Numbered from the stretch's first letter, positions 35,642-44,815 are shown. The stretch: DNA of 64,000 nt from DATGKG01 sp963851325 (GCA_963851325.1 CAWKOR010000001.1:2418001-2482000); one strand, 5' to 3'. The notes: a model not told the origin generated them from the letters alone. Made by a program: numbers and translations.

Positions 35642-36289
35642 ATGCCTCTTACCAACGACCAGATCGCGCGCTACAGCCGCCAGATAATTATTCCCAATAT
35701 GGGCGGGCGTGCGCAGGAACGTCTGCTCAGCTCGCGCATCGTGATTATCGCGGCGCGCGAGGACCTCGAAGAACCGCTCGCCTATCTCGTCGGCGCGGGC
35801 GTGGGCGATATCGATTTATGCGTGCCCGGATGCGACGACGCGAGCCTGCGAACGCTGTGCGACAAGATGCGCGATCTCAATCCCGATTCGACGGTGAGTT
35901 ACGGCAGCCTCGCCCAGATACCCGACCTGGTTTTCGCGTTGCTCGGAAACGCCGAGGTCGTGCAATTCGCTGCGGCCGAGGCGCCAAGCGCGGAAGCGGC
36001 GGTGGTGGCAAGACTGGACGCGCCGGGTGCGATCGCCGTGATGCCCTCGCCGCCCCCGTGCCTCCGATGCGCCTCGGGCGGTCTGCTCGATGCATTCGGG
36101 GAGCGCAGCGAGCGCGCGGGGGTCATCGCCGCTGGAGTGATCGCGATGATGGCAACCACCGAAGTCCTGAAGATTCTCGCCGCGTACGACACCAATGCTG
36201 CGGCTTCACTACTTCGGTTCGACGGACCTCAGACGATCTCCACGCCTCTTTTGGCAGTGAAAGCGGGTTGCGTCTGCGCGCATGCGTAA
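35642..36289 (+). CDS. Degenerate E1-like (ThiF/MoeB-fold) pseudoenzyme
   Basis: 215 aa. The N-terminus is typical of MoeB/ThiF (QIARYSRQIIIPNMGGRAQE), including the Arg that in MoeB contacts ATP of the partner subunit. The nucleotide loop, normally GxGGLG, is replaced by IAAREDLEEP, and the downstream Asp, NLxRQ and Lys motifs are lost. Zinc Cys pairs CLRC and CVCA and the last helices (MMATTEVLKILAAYD) remain. It should fold as an E1 but not bind ATP. The stop overlaps the HAD hydrolase gene by 8 bp. It may partner the canonical but N-terminally short E1 at 30556. Confidence 0.75.
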   Translation: MPLTNDQIARYSRQIIIPNMGGRAQERLLSSRIVIIAAREDLEEPLAYLVGAGVGDIDLCVPGCDDASLRTLCDKMRDLNPDSTVSYGSLAQIPDLVFALLGNAEVVQFAAAEAPSAEAAVVARLDAPGAIAVMPSPPPCLRCASGGLLDAFGERSERAGVIAAGVIAMMATTEVLKILAAYDTNAAASLLRFDGPQTISTPLLAVKAGCVCAHA

Positions 36290-37073
36290 GCGCGGTCCGT
36301 TGGTTCGCAAGCAGCTCTGGATTTTCGATTTCGACAACACCCTGGCCCGACTCGAGCCCGAGGTGGATTGGGCGGGTGGCCGCCGCGAATTGGAACCGAT
36401 GTTGCGCGAACTGGGGGTGCCCGAAGACCTCTTCGCGCAATTCCCGCGCGGCAACCTTCCGCTGTACAGCGCGACCCGAGCGCGATTGCTCAAGCTCGTC
36501 GACGACCCATCGAGCGGCTTCAACGGAGCGCGCGTGCGATCGATCCTCCGCCGCGCATCGAAGATGATCGAAAAATACGAAATGGCGGGCGTCGATCGCG
36601 CGGCACCCCTAGCGGGCGCTGTCGATCTGCTCAAGCAACTCAGGAGGCAGAACGCGAAGCTGGCGATCGTGACCTCCAACTCCTCGCGCACCATTCGGCG
36701 ATGGTTTGCGATCCATCATCAGAGTCGTCTCATTGATGTGATCGTGGGGCGGGACTCTCTGCTGGCCCTTAAGCCCTCGCCGGAAATGATCTCGGCGGCG
36801 CTGGACCGGTGCCAGATGCGCGCGAAGGACTCAGCCTTCGTCGGCGATGCGGACTCCGACTATCTCGCCGCCGCCGAACTCGAACTAGATTTTTTTGGGA
36901 TTGCTCTCAACCAGGGTCTTCGGGACAACCTCGCGGCGGCGGGCGCGCGACGGATCTTCGCTTCGCCTGCCGCTCTCGGCATCCATCTCAATTTGCTCGA
37001 TCCTCCGGAAATCGCATCCGGGAAGAATGCCAAAACGAGAGCGCCTAACCGATCGCGAAGGAGTCATCTATAG
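36282..37073 (+). CDS. HAD-superfamily hydrolase (phosphatase)
   Basis: 263 aa. All four HAD motifs are visible: IFDFDNTLA (nucleophile and acid Asp), VTSNSS (motif II), LKPSPEM (motif III Lys) and VGDADSDYLAA (motif IV). A helical cap of about 75 residues lies between motifs I and II, as in phosphoglycolate phosphatase-like enzymes. It starts inside the E1-like pseudoenzyme gene and so is probably co-translated with it. Its end overlaps the convergent pilin gene by 6 bp. Substrate unknown. Confidence 0.82.
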   Translation: MRKRGPLVRKQLWIFDFDNTLARLEPEVDWAGGRRELEPMLRELGVPEDLFAQFPRGNLPLYSATRARLLKLVDDPSSGFNGARVRSILRRASKMIEKYEMAGVDRAAPLAGAVDLLKQLRRQNAKLAIVTSNSSRTIRRWFAIHHQSRLIDVIVGRDSLLALKPSPEMISAALDRCQMRAKDSAFVGDADSDYLAAAELELDFFGIALNQGLRDNLAAAGARRIFASPAALGIHLNLLDPPEIASGKNAKTRAPNRSRRSHL

Positions 37074-37271
37074 AGACCCGTCGATGCTGGTCAGCAGCGC
37101 GGTGGTGCTGGTGCCGAACGCCTGGTAGCCGCCGTACGCAACCACCGCGACGACCGCTATGATCATCGCGTACTCGGTCATGGTTTGCCCCCTGCTCGCG
37201 GTCATCCTCGCGAAACCCTTCCCCACTCTACCCTCTACAATACGGACGTAAATGCTACTGACGGCGTCCAT
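37068..37271 (-). CDS. Flp/Fap-type pilin subunit
   Basis: 67 aa. A short basic leader, then GQTMTEYAMIIAVVAVVAYG, the hallmark hydrophobic helix with the conserved Glu-Tyr pair of Flp pilins, which are cleaved by a TadV-type prepilin peptidase and assembled by Tad machinery. The ATG at 37271 has a strong GGAGGG six bases upstream. No tad or rcp genes are in the window, so it is an orphan pilin here. AT-rich upstream sequence (37370-37420) may hold the promoter. Confidence 0.85.
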   Translation of the reverse strand: MDAVSSIYVRIVEGRVGKGFARMTASRGQTMTEYAMIIAVVAVVAYGGYQAFGTSTTALLTSIDGSL

Positions 37272-37640
37272 TGTTTCCCTCCGTTGGTCAGCGACTGACC
37301 ATTTCGCACGGTGCCGCGCTCTTGAAGTCAGGAGCACGCTAACGAGCGTTCTACATTTAGGAAACAATCAAAGCATTATGTAGAGTGAACAAAGTATGTC
37401 ACATCGTGACTTAAGTCAACCGGACTCATGTCCTCCTCAGGCGGCCAACGCCGCCAGCGACACTCGATTGCCTCCCGGAGGACGATTGCTACTTTCACTG
37501 CTCATCGATATCAAGGACCTTGATCGATCCAATCAGATAGCGAATCGAGTGCGGTGATGAGGGCGGCACTGTATTTTCGAGCGGATGGGACATCAGTTTG
37601 GCCAGGTCACCGATCCCCGCGAACTGCGAGCGTTCGGATA

Positions 37641-39098
37641 GTGCGGGGACCCGCGCAAGTTTTGATGCTGCTTGTGACGGTGGCGGTGAGTGCATGCAGC
37701 GTTACCAAGGAACTACCATCGTCGTCGCCATCGCCGCCGGCGGATACTCAGTTCGAAGTCTCATATGCTGCCGGCGCCCCCGATATCGGGCAGTACATCG
37801 GCGGGACCGAGGCGCGCAATCTCGCGGCGCATGGCGGCAAGCTCTACGCCGGGCTCGGCTATTGGGAGGATCACCCCAACAGCGTGGAGGGGGCGCAGGC
37901 GGCGGCGATACTGGTCCTGGACGATGCTGCCGGATCATGGCGTGTGGCGCATGTCTTCGATGCTCGAATGCCTAATGGCAAACCCCGCGACTTCGCGATC
38001 TCGGCCCTGCGGAGTGTCCGCTTTACTACGGATCGCGCGGGTCACCCTCTGCCCCGGCCGGTCGCCATCCTGCTCGCGGCGTCCTGGGATCGTGGCGGCG
38101 CCGATGCGGTATACAGTCTCGACGACGACACCGGGGTGTGGACCGAAGCCGTCCTTTCGCGCGACCGGCGGCGACCCCATTTCCTGCCGCAGGTGCGCAG
38201 CCTGGCCGAGCATCGCGACCGCAGCACCGGAGTTGATCGGGTGTTCGCCGGCACCGATCCGCGCGGCATCTTCAGTGGCGCATATGATCCGTCGGCGCCT
38301 GGCCGCATCGCGTGGGACAGCGAGCCCGAGCTTGACATCAGAGAACTGAATGCCGATGACTTTCCCGGGATCGCCGGGAGGCTGCGCATCAGCAGCTTCG
38401 CTGAATGCAACGGCAGCCTGTACGCCGCCATAGGTCAGCAGGTCTGGCAGCGCCGAGACGGTGCTATGCCCCATTGGCGTCGGATCTATACGAACTCGCA
38501 GGTGCACTATTCGCAAACGGGCCTGCGCGGTCTGACCGCGATCGCCAATCCCGCAGGCCCCGGCGAGGTATTGCTCGCCGCCGTGGAAGGCAGGTCGGCG
38601 CGGATCGTGCGGATCGATCCGCGCGACGGTAGCGAGGCAACCGATCTTGACCTGGGAGCATTGCTCGATGGCGCATGGCAGACGCGCGTCAGCTACGTCA
38701 TCAGCGCATATAACGACATGGCGAAGGTGGACGGCGCGTTGCTGATCGGCATGGAAGCCTTCATTCCGCGCGAGTCGCCGCAGCCCCCCGGTCATACGGT
38801 GATCGATGTAATACATGGCCTCGAAGGCGGGGCATGGTACCTCGTGCGACATCCCGACGGCCGCTACGATTTGCGTCAGGTTACGGTGTCGCTGCCAGGG
38901 GTCGGCAATGCATTAGTGGCGACGCGCGCGATTCTGGCTTCACCCTTCCCGGATGATCGTCACGTTTACTTTGCGGGCTATGACGCCAATGGCACGCCGG
39001 CACACAACACCGCATGGATCGTCCGCGCTCCGGCTGATGCGGCGCTTGCTGGTAAGCGCGACGCGCATCCGGCAGCGCTGTCTGCCGGCACGCACTGA
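37641..39098 (+). CDS. Hypothetical lipoprotein with propeller-like repeats
   Basis: About 485 aa from a GTG at 37641; the open frame begins with an ATG at 37554. The GTG start gives a compact signal peptide with lipobox VSAC, whereas the ATG start leaves 29 extra residues. The mature protein has repeated strand patterns around Gly-Tyr/Trp motifs (KLYAGLGYW, SLYAAIGQQVWQR, DRVFAGTDPRGIF), as in exported beta-propellers. No catalytic motif was recognised. It stands alone between the pilin and the arsenic genes. Confidence 0.62.
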   Translation: MRGPAQVLMLLVTVAVSACSVTKELPSSSPSPPADTQFEVSYAAGAPDIGQYIGGTEARNLAAHGGKLYAGLGYWEDHPNSVEGAQAAAILVLDDAAGSWRVAHVFDARMPNGKPRDFAISALRSVRFTTDRAGHPLPRPVAILLAASWDRGGADAVYSLDDDTGVWTEAVLSRDRRRPHFLPQVRSLAEHRDRSTGVDRVFAGTDPRGIFSGAYDPSAPGRIAWDSEPELDIRELNADDFPGIAGRLRISSFAECNGSLYAAIGQQVWQRRDGAMPHWRRIYTNSQVHYSQTGLRGLTAIANPAGPGEVLLAAVEGRSARIVRIDPRDGSEATDLDLGALLDGAWQTRVSYVISAYNDMAKVDGALLIGMEAFIPRESPQPPGHTVIDVIHGLEGGAWYLVRHPDGRYDLRQVTVSLPGVGNALVATRAILASPFPDDRHVYFAGYDANGTPAHNTAWIVRAPADAALAGKRDAHPAALSAGTH

Positions 39099-39163
39099 GC
39101 GACACTTTTCGTAGCTCGTGACGAATATCGATTTGCGATGGGTCGGAGCCGCCGCCTCCCAGC

Positions 39164-40279
39164 CTACTTCGGAGCTGTCGCAATCGGCGGGGCTTCGGAA
39201 AAAAACCTCCGCTGTCCCCAAAGTGCGACATTGACGAGGCCGATCATCACCGGCACTTCGATCAGCGGGCCGATGACCGCGGCGAACGCGGCTCCACTAT
39301 CGATTCCGAATGTTGCCACCGCCACCGCGATAGCGAGTTCAAAGTTGTTAGAGGCCGCGGTGAAGGACAGCGTTGCGGTCTGCGGATAGTTAGCGCCGGC
39401 CTTCAGGCTCAGAACGAAGGAGAGCGCAAACATGATCGTGAAGTAGAGCAACAACGGCACCGCGATTCGAACAACGTCAAACGGATGCTGCACGATTGCC
39501 GCGCCTTTGATCGAAAACATGACCACGATCGTGAACAATAAGAAGGTAAGCGTCAGTGGGCTGATTTTGGGAATGAATCGGCGTCGGTACCAATCCTGGC
39601 CCTTGAGACGGGTGAGGGACAGCCAAGTCAGAAATCCAGCCGCGAATGGAATGCCCAGATAGATCGCGACGCTCTCCGCGATCTCCCCGATCGTGATATG
39701 AACGATCGCGCCGCCCAGCCCGATCCACTTGGGAAGTACCGTCACAAAGACAAAGGCATACGCGGAAAAGAAGAGCACCTGGAAAATAGAATTGAACGCC
39801 ACCAGGCCTGCGCAGTAATCCGTGTCACCGTCCGCCAGCGAGTTCCAAACGATCACCATCGCGATGCAACGCGCCAGGCCGATCATTATCAGGCCGACCA
39901 TGTACTCCGGGCGATCGCGCAGAAAGAGCACCGCAAGCCCGAACATCAGGAGCGGCCCGATGATCCAATTCTGTACCAGCGAAAGTCCCAGGATCTTCCA
40001 ATCGCGGAATATATCTCCGAGCTCGTCGTAGTTCACCTTCGCAAGCGGCGGGTACATCATCAAAATGAGCCCGGCGGCGATGGGGAGCGACGTTGTTCCG
40101 ACGCTGAGCCGATCGAAGACCGCTTTAACGCCTGGCCAGAGGGACCCGAGCGCAACCCCGGCGACCATGGAAAGGAAGATCCATAAGGTGAGATAGCGGT
40201 CCAGCAGCGACAGCCGCTGTGATACCGAAGTCTCGCTCAGCCTGGGAATTCTCGGATTTGAGGGGAATGCAGTGGCCAT
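39164..40279 (-). CDS. acr3: Arsenite efflux transporter, ACR3 family
   Basis: 371 aa with about ten membrane helices. LTLWIFLSMVAGVALG at the first helix, GLARCIAMVIVWN in helix 4 with the conserved Cys that binds arsenite, and FTAASNNFELAIAVA with the conserved Asn/Glu pair are typical ACR3 features. It exports As(III) using the membrane potential. It is the last gene of the leftward arsenic operon, 62 bp downstream of arsJ. Confidence 0.93.
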   Translation of the reverse strand: MATAFPSNPRIPRLSETSVSQRLSLLDRYLTLWIFLSMVAGVALGSLWPGVKAVFDRLSVGTTSLPIAAGLILMMYPPLAKVNYDELGDIFRDWKILGLSLVQNWIIGPLLMFGLAVLFLRDRPEYMVGLIMIGLARCIAMVIVWNSLADGDTDYCAGLVAFNSIFQVLFFSAYAFVFVTVLPKWIGLGGAIVHITIGEIAESVAIYLGIPFAAGFLTWLSLTRLKGQDWYRRRFIPKISPLTLTFLLFTIVVMFSIKGAAIVQHPFDVVRIAVPLLLYFTIMFALSFVLSLKAGANYPQTATLSFTAASNNFELAIAVAVATFGIDSGAAFAAVIGPLIEVPVMIGLVNVALWGQRRFFSEAPPIATAPK

Positions 40280-40341
40280 CTGCCTCGTCTTATTTGTCGT
40301 TCACTAGTGGATGCCGGGCGAGAGAACGCGGAATCAGCTTG

Positions 40342-41589
40342 TCACGATTCCGCTCCCTCGAGCTTGATCGAGAGCGGTATCTCGCGACCGTGCGGCAGGC
40401 TGATCGACAGCAATGCCGCCGCCAATACGAGAGCGCCGGAGGCCAAAAGGCATCCGGTAAATCCGTAGAATTCAAAAATCACCCCTGACAGCAGCGTCCC
40501 GAGGAGCCGCCCGCCGGCATTTGCCATGTAGTAGAAGCCTACGTTCACCGCGACCTCGTCATCGTCGGAATAGGCCAGGATAAGATATGAGTGCACGGCG
40601 GAATTGATCGCAAACACAATCATGAAGATGGCTAGTCCGATCATCAGCGCCGGTGCCGGAGCGACTTGCAGACGCAGCGCGGCGGCGAGACCCAGCGGAA
40701 TCGCAACCAGGATGAAGGCCCACAGACGCGCCGTGTCACCGGTGACGCCTTCTCGCGCGCCTGCGTTGCGAAGGATCTCAGGCACGATAGCCTGCACCAT
40801 CCCGTAGCCGATAAACCATGCAGCGGAGAACGCACCCACTTGCCAGAACGACCATCCGAGCGTGGAAGCAAGAAAGACCGGCAGCCCGACCACGAACCAA
40901 ACGTCGCGCGCACTGAACAGGAAAAGTCTCGCCGCGGAAAGCCAGTTCACCGCCGGGCGCTTGGAAAACAGTTTGTTGAACTTCACTTTCGCCTTGGCCT
41001 TGCCCATTCCGCTGGGGAGCGCGACGACCGTCCCCAGCAATACGAAGATGAGGCCAATCGCCATCGCGACCAATGAACCAACGAAGCCAAGGACGGTGAG
41101 CAAGACGCTGCCCATAAAGAAGCCCGCGCCTTTGAGAGCGTTTTTCGATCCGGTCAAGCGGGACACCCATTTGAAGAGCGTACTGTCCTCGTCGTTTGGA
41201 ACCACCACCTTGATCGCGGTCTTGGCGCTCATCTTGGTCAGGTCCTTGGCTATGCCCGAGAGCGCTTGCGCGGCCATTACATAGGATACCGACGCGACCC
41301 GGGACCACCCGGGTTGCAACAGGGCCAGCATGATCAAGGAACCAATTTGCAGGAGCAGCCCGCCGTAGAGGGTGACCTTTAGTCCCGAGCGAGCCGCGAT
41401 CCAGCCGCCCAGCAAATTGGTGACGATCCCGAAGAATTCATAAAAAAGAAACAGGAAAGCGATCTCGACCGCGCTGTAGCCGAGGCGATCGAAATGCAGC
41501 AGGACCAGCATCCTGAGTGCGCCGTCGGTGAGGGTGAACCCCCAATACGCGCCAGTCACCAACGCATAATCGCGCACCGCTCTGTTCAT
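40342..41589 (-). CDS. arsJ: Organoarsenical efflux MFS transporter ArsJ
   Basis: 415 aa, 12-helix MFS protein. It matches ArsJ (ALVTGAYWGFTLTDGALRML at the N-terminus, GIAKDLTKMSAKTAIKVVVP in the middle) and lies directly downstream of a GAPDH gene with a 4-bp ATGA overlap, the diagnostic pairing. ArsJ exports 1-arseno-3-phosphoglycerate, which GAPDH makes from arsenate; the product then hydrolyses outside the cell. The start at 41589 is fixed by the overlap. Confidence 0.93.
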   Translation of the reverse strand: MNRAVRDYALVTGAYWGFTLTDGALRMLVLLHFDRLGYSAVEIAFLFLFYEFFGIVTNLLGGWIAARSGLKVTLYGGLLLQIGSLIMLALLQPGWSRVASVSYVMAAQALSGIAKDLTKMSAKTAIKVVVPNDEDSTLFKWVSRLTGSKNALKGAGFFMGSVLLTVLGFVGSLVAMAIGLIFVLLGTVVALPSGMGKAKAKVKFNKLFSKRPAVNWLSAARLFLFSARDVWFVVGLPVFLASTLGWSFWQVGAFSAAWFIGYGMVQAIVPEILRNAGAREGVTGDTARLWAFILVAIPLGLAAALRLQVAPAPALMIGLAIFMIVFAINSAVHSYLILAYSDDDEVAVNVGFYYMANAGGRLLGTLLSGVIFEFYGFTGCLLASGALVLAAALLSISLPHGREIPLSIKLEGAES

Positions 41590-42629
41590 CGCTCTTCCCG
41601 GCCGGCGTCGGTCCGGTCGTCCGAGAGACTCGAGGCTACCTTGGCCGTCAGTTCGACCATCCGATTCACATAACCCCATTCGTTGTCGTACCAGGCAAGA
41701 ATCTTGACCTGGGTGCCGTCCACCACCATGGTCGATGGGCCGTCGACGATTGCCGATCTCGGATCGTTGAGGAAGTCGGCGGATACCAGCGGGCGCTCCT
41801 CGAAACCGAGTATGCCGCGAAGTGGGCCGTCGGCTGCCTCGCGAAAAAAGCGGTTGACCTCTTGTGAGGTAGTGGGTCGGGCAACCTCAAAGACGCAATC
41901 CGTCAGCGATGCGTTGAGTAGTGGCACCCGAATCGCGAGACCGTTGAGCTTGCCTTCGAGCTCGGGATAGATCAGTCCGATGGCGGTGGCGGAACCGGTC
42001 GTGGTCGGGATCAACGAAGACAATGCCGACCGGGCGCGACGAAGATCGTGGTGCGGCCGATCGACGAGCGTCTGCGTATTCGTGACGTCATGGACTGTCG
42101 TGATCGCACCATGCAAAATGCCCAGTCTTTCATGAATCACCTTGACCACCGGCGCGAGGCAGTTGGTGGTGCATGAGGCCGCCGTGATCAGGTGATGGCG
42201 TTTCGATCTGTAGAGATGGTCGTTGACCCCCATCACGACGTTGAGCGCGCCGTTTTTGACCGGTGCCGCGACGATAACCTTGCGCACGCCAAGATCGAAG
42301 TAGGGCTGAAGCGCATCGGGCGTGCGGAATTTTCCCGAACACTCGAGAACGATGTCGACGTGCGCTTTTTTCCAGGGCACCTGGCCCGGGACCTGAAAAT
42401 TGCTGAACCCTATTTTCCGACCGTATACGGTTAGTGAATCTCCATCGGTGCCGATGGGAGCGCGCCATCGCCCGTGCACGCTATCGAACTCGAGGAGATG
42501 AGCCGCGGTCGATACCCCACCCTCGGTCTCGTTGATATGCACGACGTTGAACTGGCCGAGTTCGAGAGCGGCACGCAACGCCAGCCTGCCCATTCGGCCA
42601 AATCCGTTGATTCCAACGCGCACCAGCAT
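41586..42629 (-). CDS. Arsenic-operon glyceraldehyde-3-phosphate dehydrogenase
   Basis: 347 aa GAPDH. NAD-binding VGINGFGRMGRLALRA, catalytic Cys in AASCTTNCLAP (~residue 152), the partner His in the ITTVHDVTN region, and AWYDNEWGYVNRM near the end. Its place between arsR and arsJ indicates the arsenate-dependent isozyme that forms 1-arseno-3-phosphoglycerate for ArsJ rather than the housekeeping glycolytic enzyme. The enzyme chemistry is family knowledge; the role here rests on context. Confidence 0.92.
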   Translation of the reverse strand: MLVRVGINGFGRMGRLALRAALELGQFNVVHINETEGGVSTAAHLLEFDSVHGRWRAPIGTDGDSLTVYGRKIGFSNFQVPGQVPWKKAHVDIVLECSGKFRTPDALQPYFDLGVRKVIVAAPVKNGALNVVMGVNDHLYRSKRHHLITAASCTTNCLAPVVKVIHERLGILHGAITTVHDVTNTQTLVDRPHHDLRRARSALSSLIPTTTGSATAIGLIYPELEGKLNGLAIRVPLLNASLTDCVFEVARPTTSQEVNRFFREAADGPLRGILGFEERPLVSADFLNDPRSAIVDGPSTMVVDGTQVKILAWYDNEWGYVNRMVELTAKVASSLSDDRTDAGREER

Positions 42630-42709
42630 GTTCGTTCCTCATTTGCGCAGCGGGATAGGCTACGCTTGACGGATCTGCGGGGATCCCTCGGCCCGACGAT
42701 GCGCGGGCG

Positions 42710-43138
42710 CTATTCGACAGTCGACGTCGCTATGACTGTCCTACTTGTTTTCTTCTTCCGCGGCGCACTGACGGCAGGTTGACAGCCACCGGGTCCGCAA
42801 GCTCCGGTGGCACGCTGCGGTGGAGAAAGAAGGATCGGCGCGCATAACTCCGGACGGCCTCCACAGCATTGTTCCGTAAGGTAGCTCATCAATCCCCGCA
42901 TCGCGCCGAAATTTGCGCTGTAGATGATGGACCTGCTCTCTCTGCGCGAGCCCACCAGCCCGGCGAATCTGAGCTGGTTCAGATGGAACGACAGGGTCGG
43001 CGAGGGCAATTTGAGTCGCTCGCCAATCTCGCCCGCCGGCATGCCTTCCGGTCCGCGGGCAATCAACAAACGGAAAATGTCCAGACGGGTCTCTTGCGCG
43101 AGCGCGCCCAAAGCGGCTACAGCCTTCGGCTTGGTCAT
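42710..43138 (-). CDS. arsR: ArsR-family arsenic-responsive repressor (first copy)
   Basis: 142 aa winged-helix repressor. DNA-binding part: MPAGEIGERLKLPSPTLSFH then LNQLRFAGLVGSRRESRSIIY. A vicinal Cys pair in TEQCCGG near residue 91 and further Cys (ELCAP, GACGPGGCQ) are likely As(III) ligands, a different layout from the ELCVC site of E. coli ArsR. It heads the leftward GAPDH-arsJ-acr3 unit and is divergent from pstS, with an inverted repeat in the 111-bp gap. Confidence 0.9.
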   Translation of the reverse strand: MTKPKAVAALGALAQETRLDIFRLLIARGPEGMPAGEIGERLKLPSPTLSFHLNQLRFAGLVGSRRESRSIIYSANFGAMRGLMSYLTEQCCGGRPELCAPILLSPPQRATGACGPGGCQPAVSAPRKKKTSRTVIATSTVE

Positions 43139-43192
43139 GATTTTATAGATATAGAATCATCGAGCTGGTTTCAATGATCCATTGACTTCTCC

Positions 43193-43216
43193 ATAGTTTC
43201 AGATATACGGAACTAT
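43193..43216. promoter_or_regulatory. Inverted repeat in the arsR/pstS divergent promoter, candidate ArsR box
   Basis: ATAGTTTC-AGATATAC-GGAACTAT has 8-bp arms with one mismatch and an 8-nt spacer. It lies between the divergent arsR (start 43138) and pstS (43250), in an AT-rich patch that stands out from the GC-rich surroundings and also contains TATATC/TATAAA elements nearer arsR. Its position suits control of both directions. Confidence 0.45.
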
Positions 43217-43249
43217 CAACGTATGCCAGTTTCGCCGGAGAGAACGCCG

Positions 43250-44317
43250 ATGAGAACTCCAACCAAACGCTACGGTGCCGCGGTTCTGGCTTCTCTGGGC
43301 GCGCTGTTTTTCTGGAGTGGCATAACCTCCGCCAAAGTGCTTTTGAATGCGAGCGGCTCGACCTTCATATTTCCGATCGAATCGGTCTGGTCGCGGGTCT
43401 ACGAAAAGACCGACCGGAATGTCGGCATCAACTACCAGCCAATAGGATCGGGCGGAGGCATCGGACAGCTGCTGCAACGCATGACGGATTTTGCGGGAAG
43501 CGACGCTCCGCTCACCGATAAACAACTGGCCGGCGCACCAGGCAAGATCCTGCATTTCCCGGCCGCTCTTGGCGCCGATGTCATTGCGTACAATTTGCCG
43601 GCTATTGTTCCGCCAGCCCGCCTGAGACTGACCGGCCCGATCGTCGCCGACATCTTTCGAGGCAAGATTACGAAATGGAACGATCCCGCGATCGCTGGTC
43701 TGAATCCGGAGCTCAAGTTGCCGGGAATCGACATTCTTCCTTGCCACCGATCGGATGGGAGCGGAACAACCTACATCTTCACGGATTATCTCTCGAAGGT
43801 TAGCCCCGAATGGGCAAGCGAACTGGGAAAGGGCACAACGGTGAAATGGCCGGCAGGATCGGAAGCTAACGGTAATCAGGGGGTGGCTGATTTGCTGGCG
43901 CATACGCCTGGAGCAATTGGATACCTGGAACAAGCATACGCCCTCGATGCGAAGCTACCCTTTGCTCAGATCCGGAACGCTCAAGGACAATGGATTGATC
44001 CGGATCTCAAGAGCATAACGCTGGCCGCCCACCACAGCATGAATAGTTTTCCCGCAGATTTCCGCGGTTCCATCACCAATGCTCCAGGAGATGGCGTCTA
44101 TCCGCTCTCGTCCTATACCTATTTCCTGGTGTACGAGCGGCAGCAGGACGGCGCAAAAGCCGAGGCGGTACGAAACTATCTGCGCTGGGTGATCCACGAT
44201 GGTCAGACCTATTCCGCAAAGTTGCACTACGCACCGCTTCCGGATTCAGTCATTCAACGCGAAGACCTCCAGCTCGAACGCATCGCCCCACCCTCTGTGA
44301 CCAGCGCCCAACGATGA
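43250..44317 (+). CDS. pstS: PstS-family phosphate/arsenate-binding periplasmic protein
   Basis: 355 aa. Signal peptide (GAAVLASLGALFFWSGITSA); mature protein with LLNASGSTFIFPI, YQPIGSGGGIGQLL, DFAGSDAPL and the oxyanion loop HRSDGSGTTYIF, all typical of PstS. The start at 43250 has GGAGAG at good spacing; an earlier Met at 43223 exists. Within an arsenic island it may discriminate phosphate from arsenate or act in arsenate sensing. No pstCAB is adjacent. Confidence 0.9.
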   Translation: MRTPTKRYGAAVLASLGALFFWSGITSAKVLLNASGSTFIFPIESVWSRVYEKTDRNVGINYQPIGSGGGIGQLLQRMTDFAGSDAPLTDKQLAGAPGKILHFPAALGADVIAYNLPAIVPPARLRLTGPIVADIFRGKITKWNDPAIAGLNPELKLPGIDILPCHRSDGSGTTYIFTDYLSKVSPEWASELGKGTTVKWPAGSEANGNQGVADLLAHTPGAIGYLEQAYALDAKLPFAQIRNAQGQWIDPDLKSITLAAHHSMNSFPADFRGSITNAPGDGVYPLSSYTYFLVYERQQDGAKAEAVRNYLRWVIHDGQTYSAKLHYAPLPDSVIQREDLQLERIAPPSVTSAQR

Positions 44318-44412
44318 CCGGCGTCCAGTAATTCCGAACCCTCCTCCCAACTAGATGCTCTCTCGTTGCCAGAGTCATTTAACCGGGGCTTGCGTCAGAT
44401 TTATTTCGATGA

Positions 44413-44428
44413 TACTAGAAATGTAGTA
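44413..44428. promoter_or_regulatory. Short inverted repeat at the second arsR start, possible operator
   Basis: TACTA-GAAATG-TAGTA lies immediately before the ATG at 44429 in an AT-rich stretch. A TTGCGT element about 15 bp upstream of GATACT could form a promoter. Arms are only 5 bp, so the call is tentative. Confidence 0.25.
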
Positions 44429-44815
44429 ATGAATAGACGCGTTGAACAATTTGGTGCTCTCGGACAGGAAGATCGACTGCGGATTTTTCGGCTGCTGGTC
44501 CGCGCCGGCCTGCAGGGCAAGTGCGTCGACGACATAAAGCGCGCCTTCAAGATGCCCGGCTCCACGCTTTCCCATCATCTCGATGCGTTGACGCGCTCGG
44601 GATTGTGCACCGCACAGCGGTCCGGACGTTTTATCTACTACGCGGTGAACTGGCGCGAAACTTCGAACCTGATTCGCTTCCTGACCGAGGATTGTTGCGC
44701 CGACATGCATACCCGGCTGCTTCCGGCTGCGGAGAAAGAATCCGGGAGTGCCGGCTGTTGTGTTGAAGAAGAACCGGCAAGCCCGCGCATGGTGCGGAAA
44801 GCCGCGAAACGATAG
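44429..44815 (+). CDS. arsR: ArsR-family regulator (second copy)
   Basis: 128 aa from the ATG at 44429; an in-frame TTG at 44366 would add 21 residues. HTH core IKRAFKMPGSTLSHHLDALT, wing GLCTAQRSGRFIYYAV. Cys residues in TEDCCADM and the tail AGCCVEEE could bind As(III); the DCC pair aligns in position with the ECC/QCC pair of the first ArsR. It probably controls arsM, arsI and perhaps the rhodanese downstream. The two copies are clearly diverged. Confidence 0.88.
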   Translation: MNRRVEQFGALGQEDRLRIFRLLVRAGLQGKCVDDIKRAFKMPGSTLSHHLDALTRSGLCTAQRSGRFIYYAVNWRETSNLIRFLTEDCCADMHTRLLPAAEKESGSAGCCVEEEPASPRMVRKAAKR

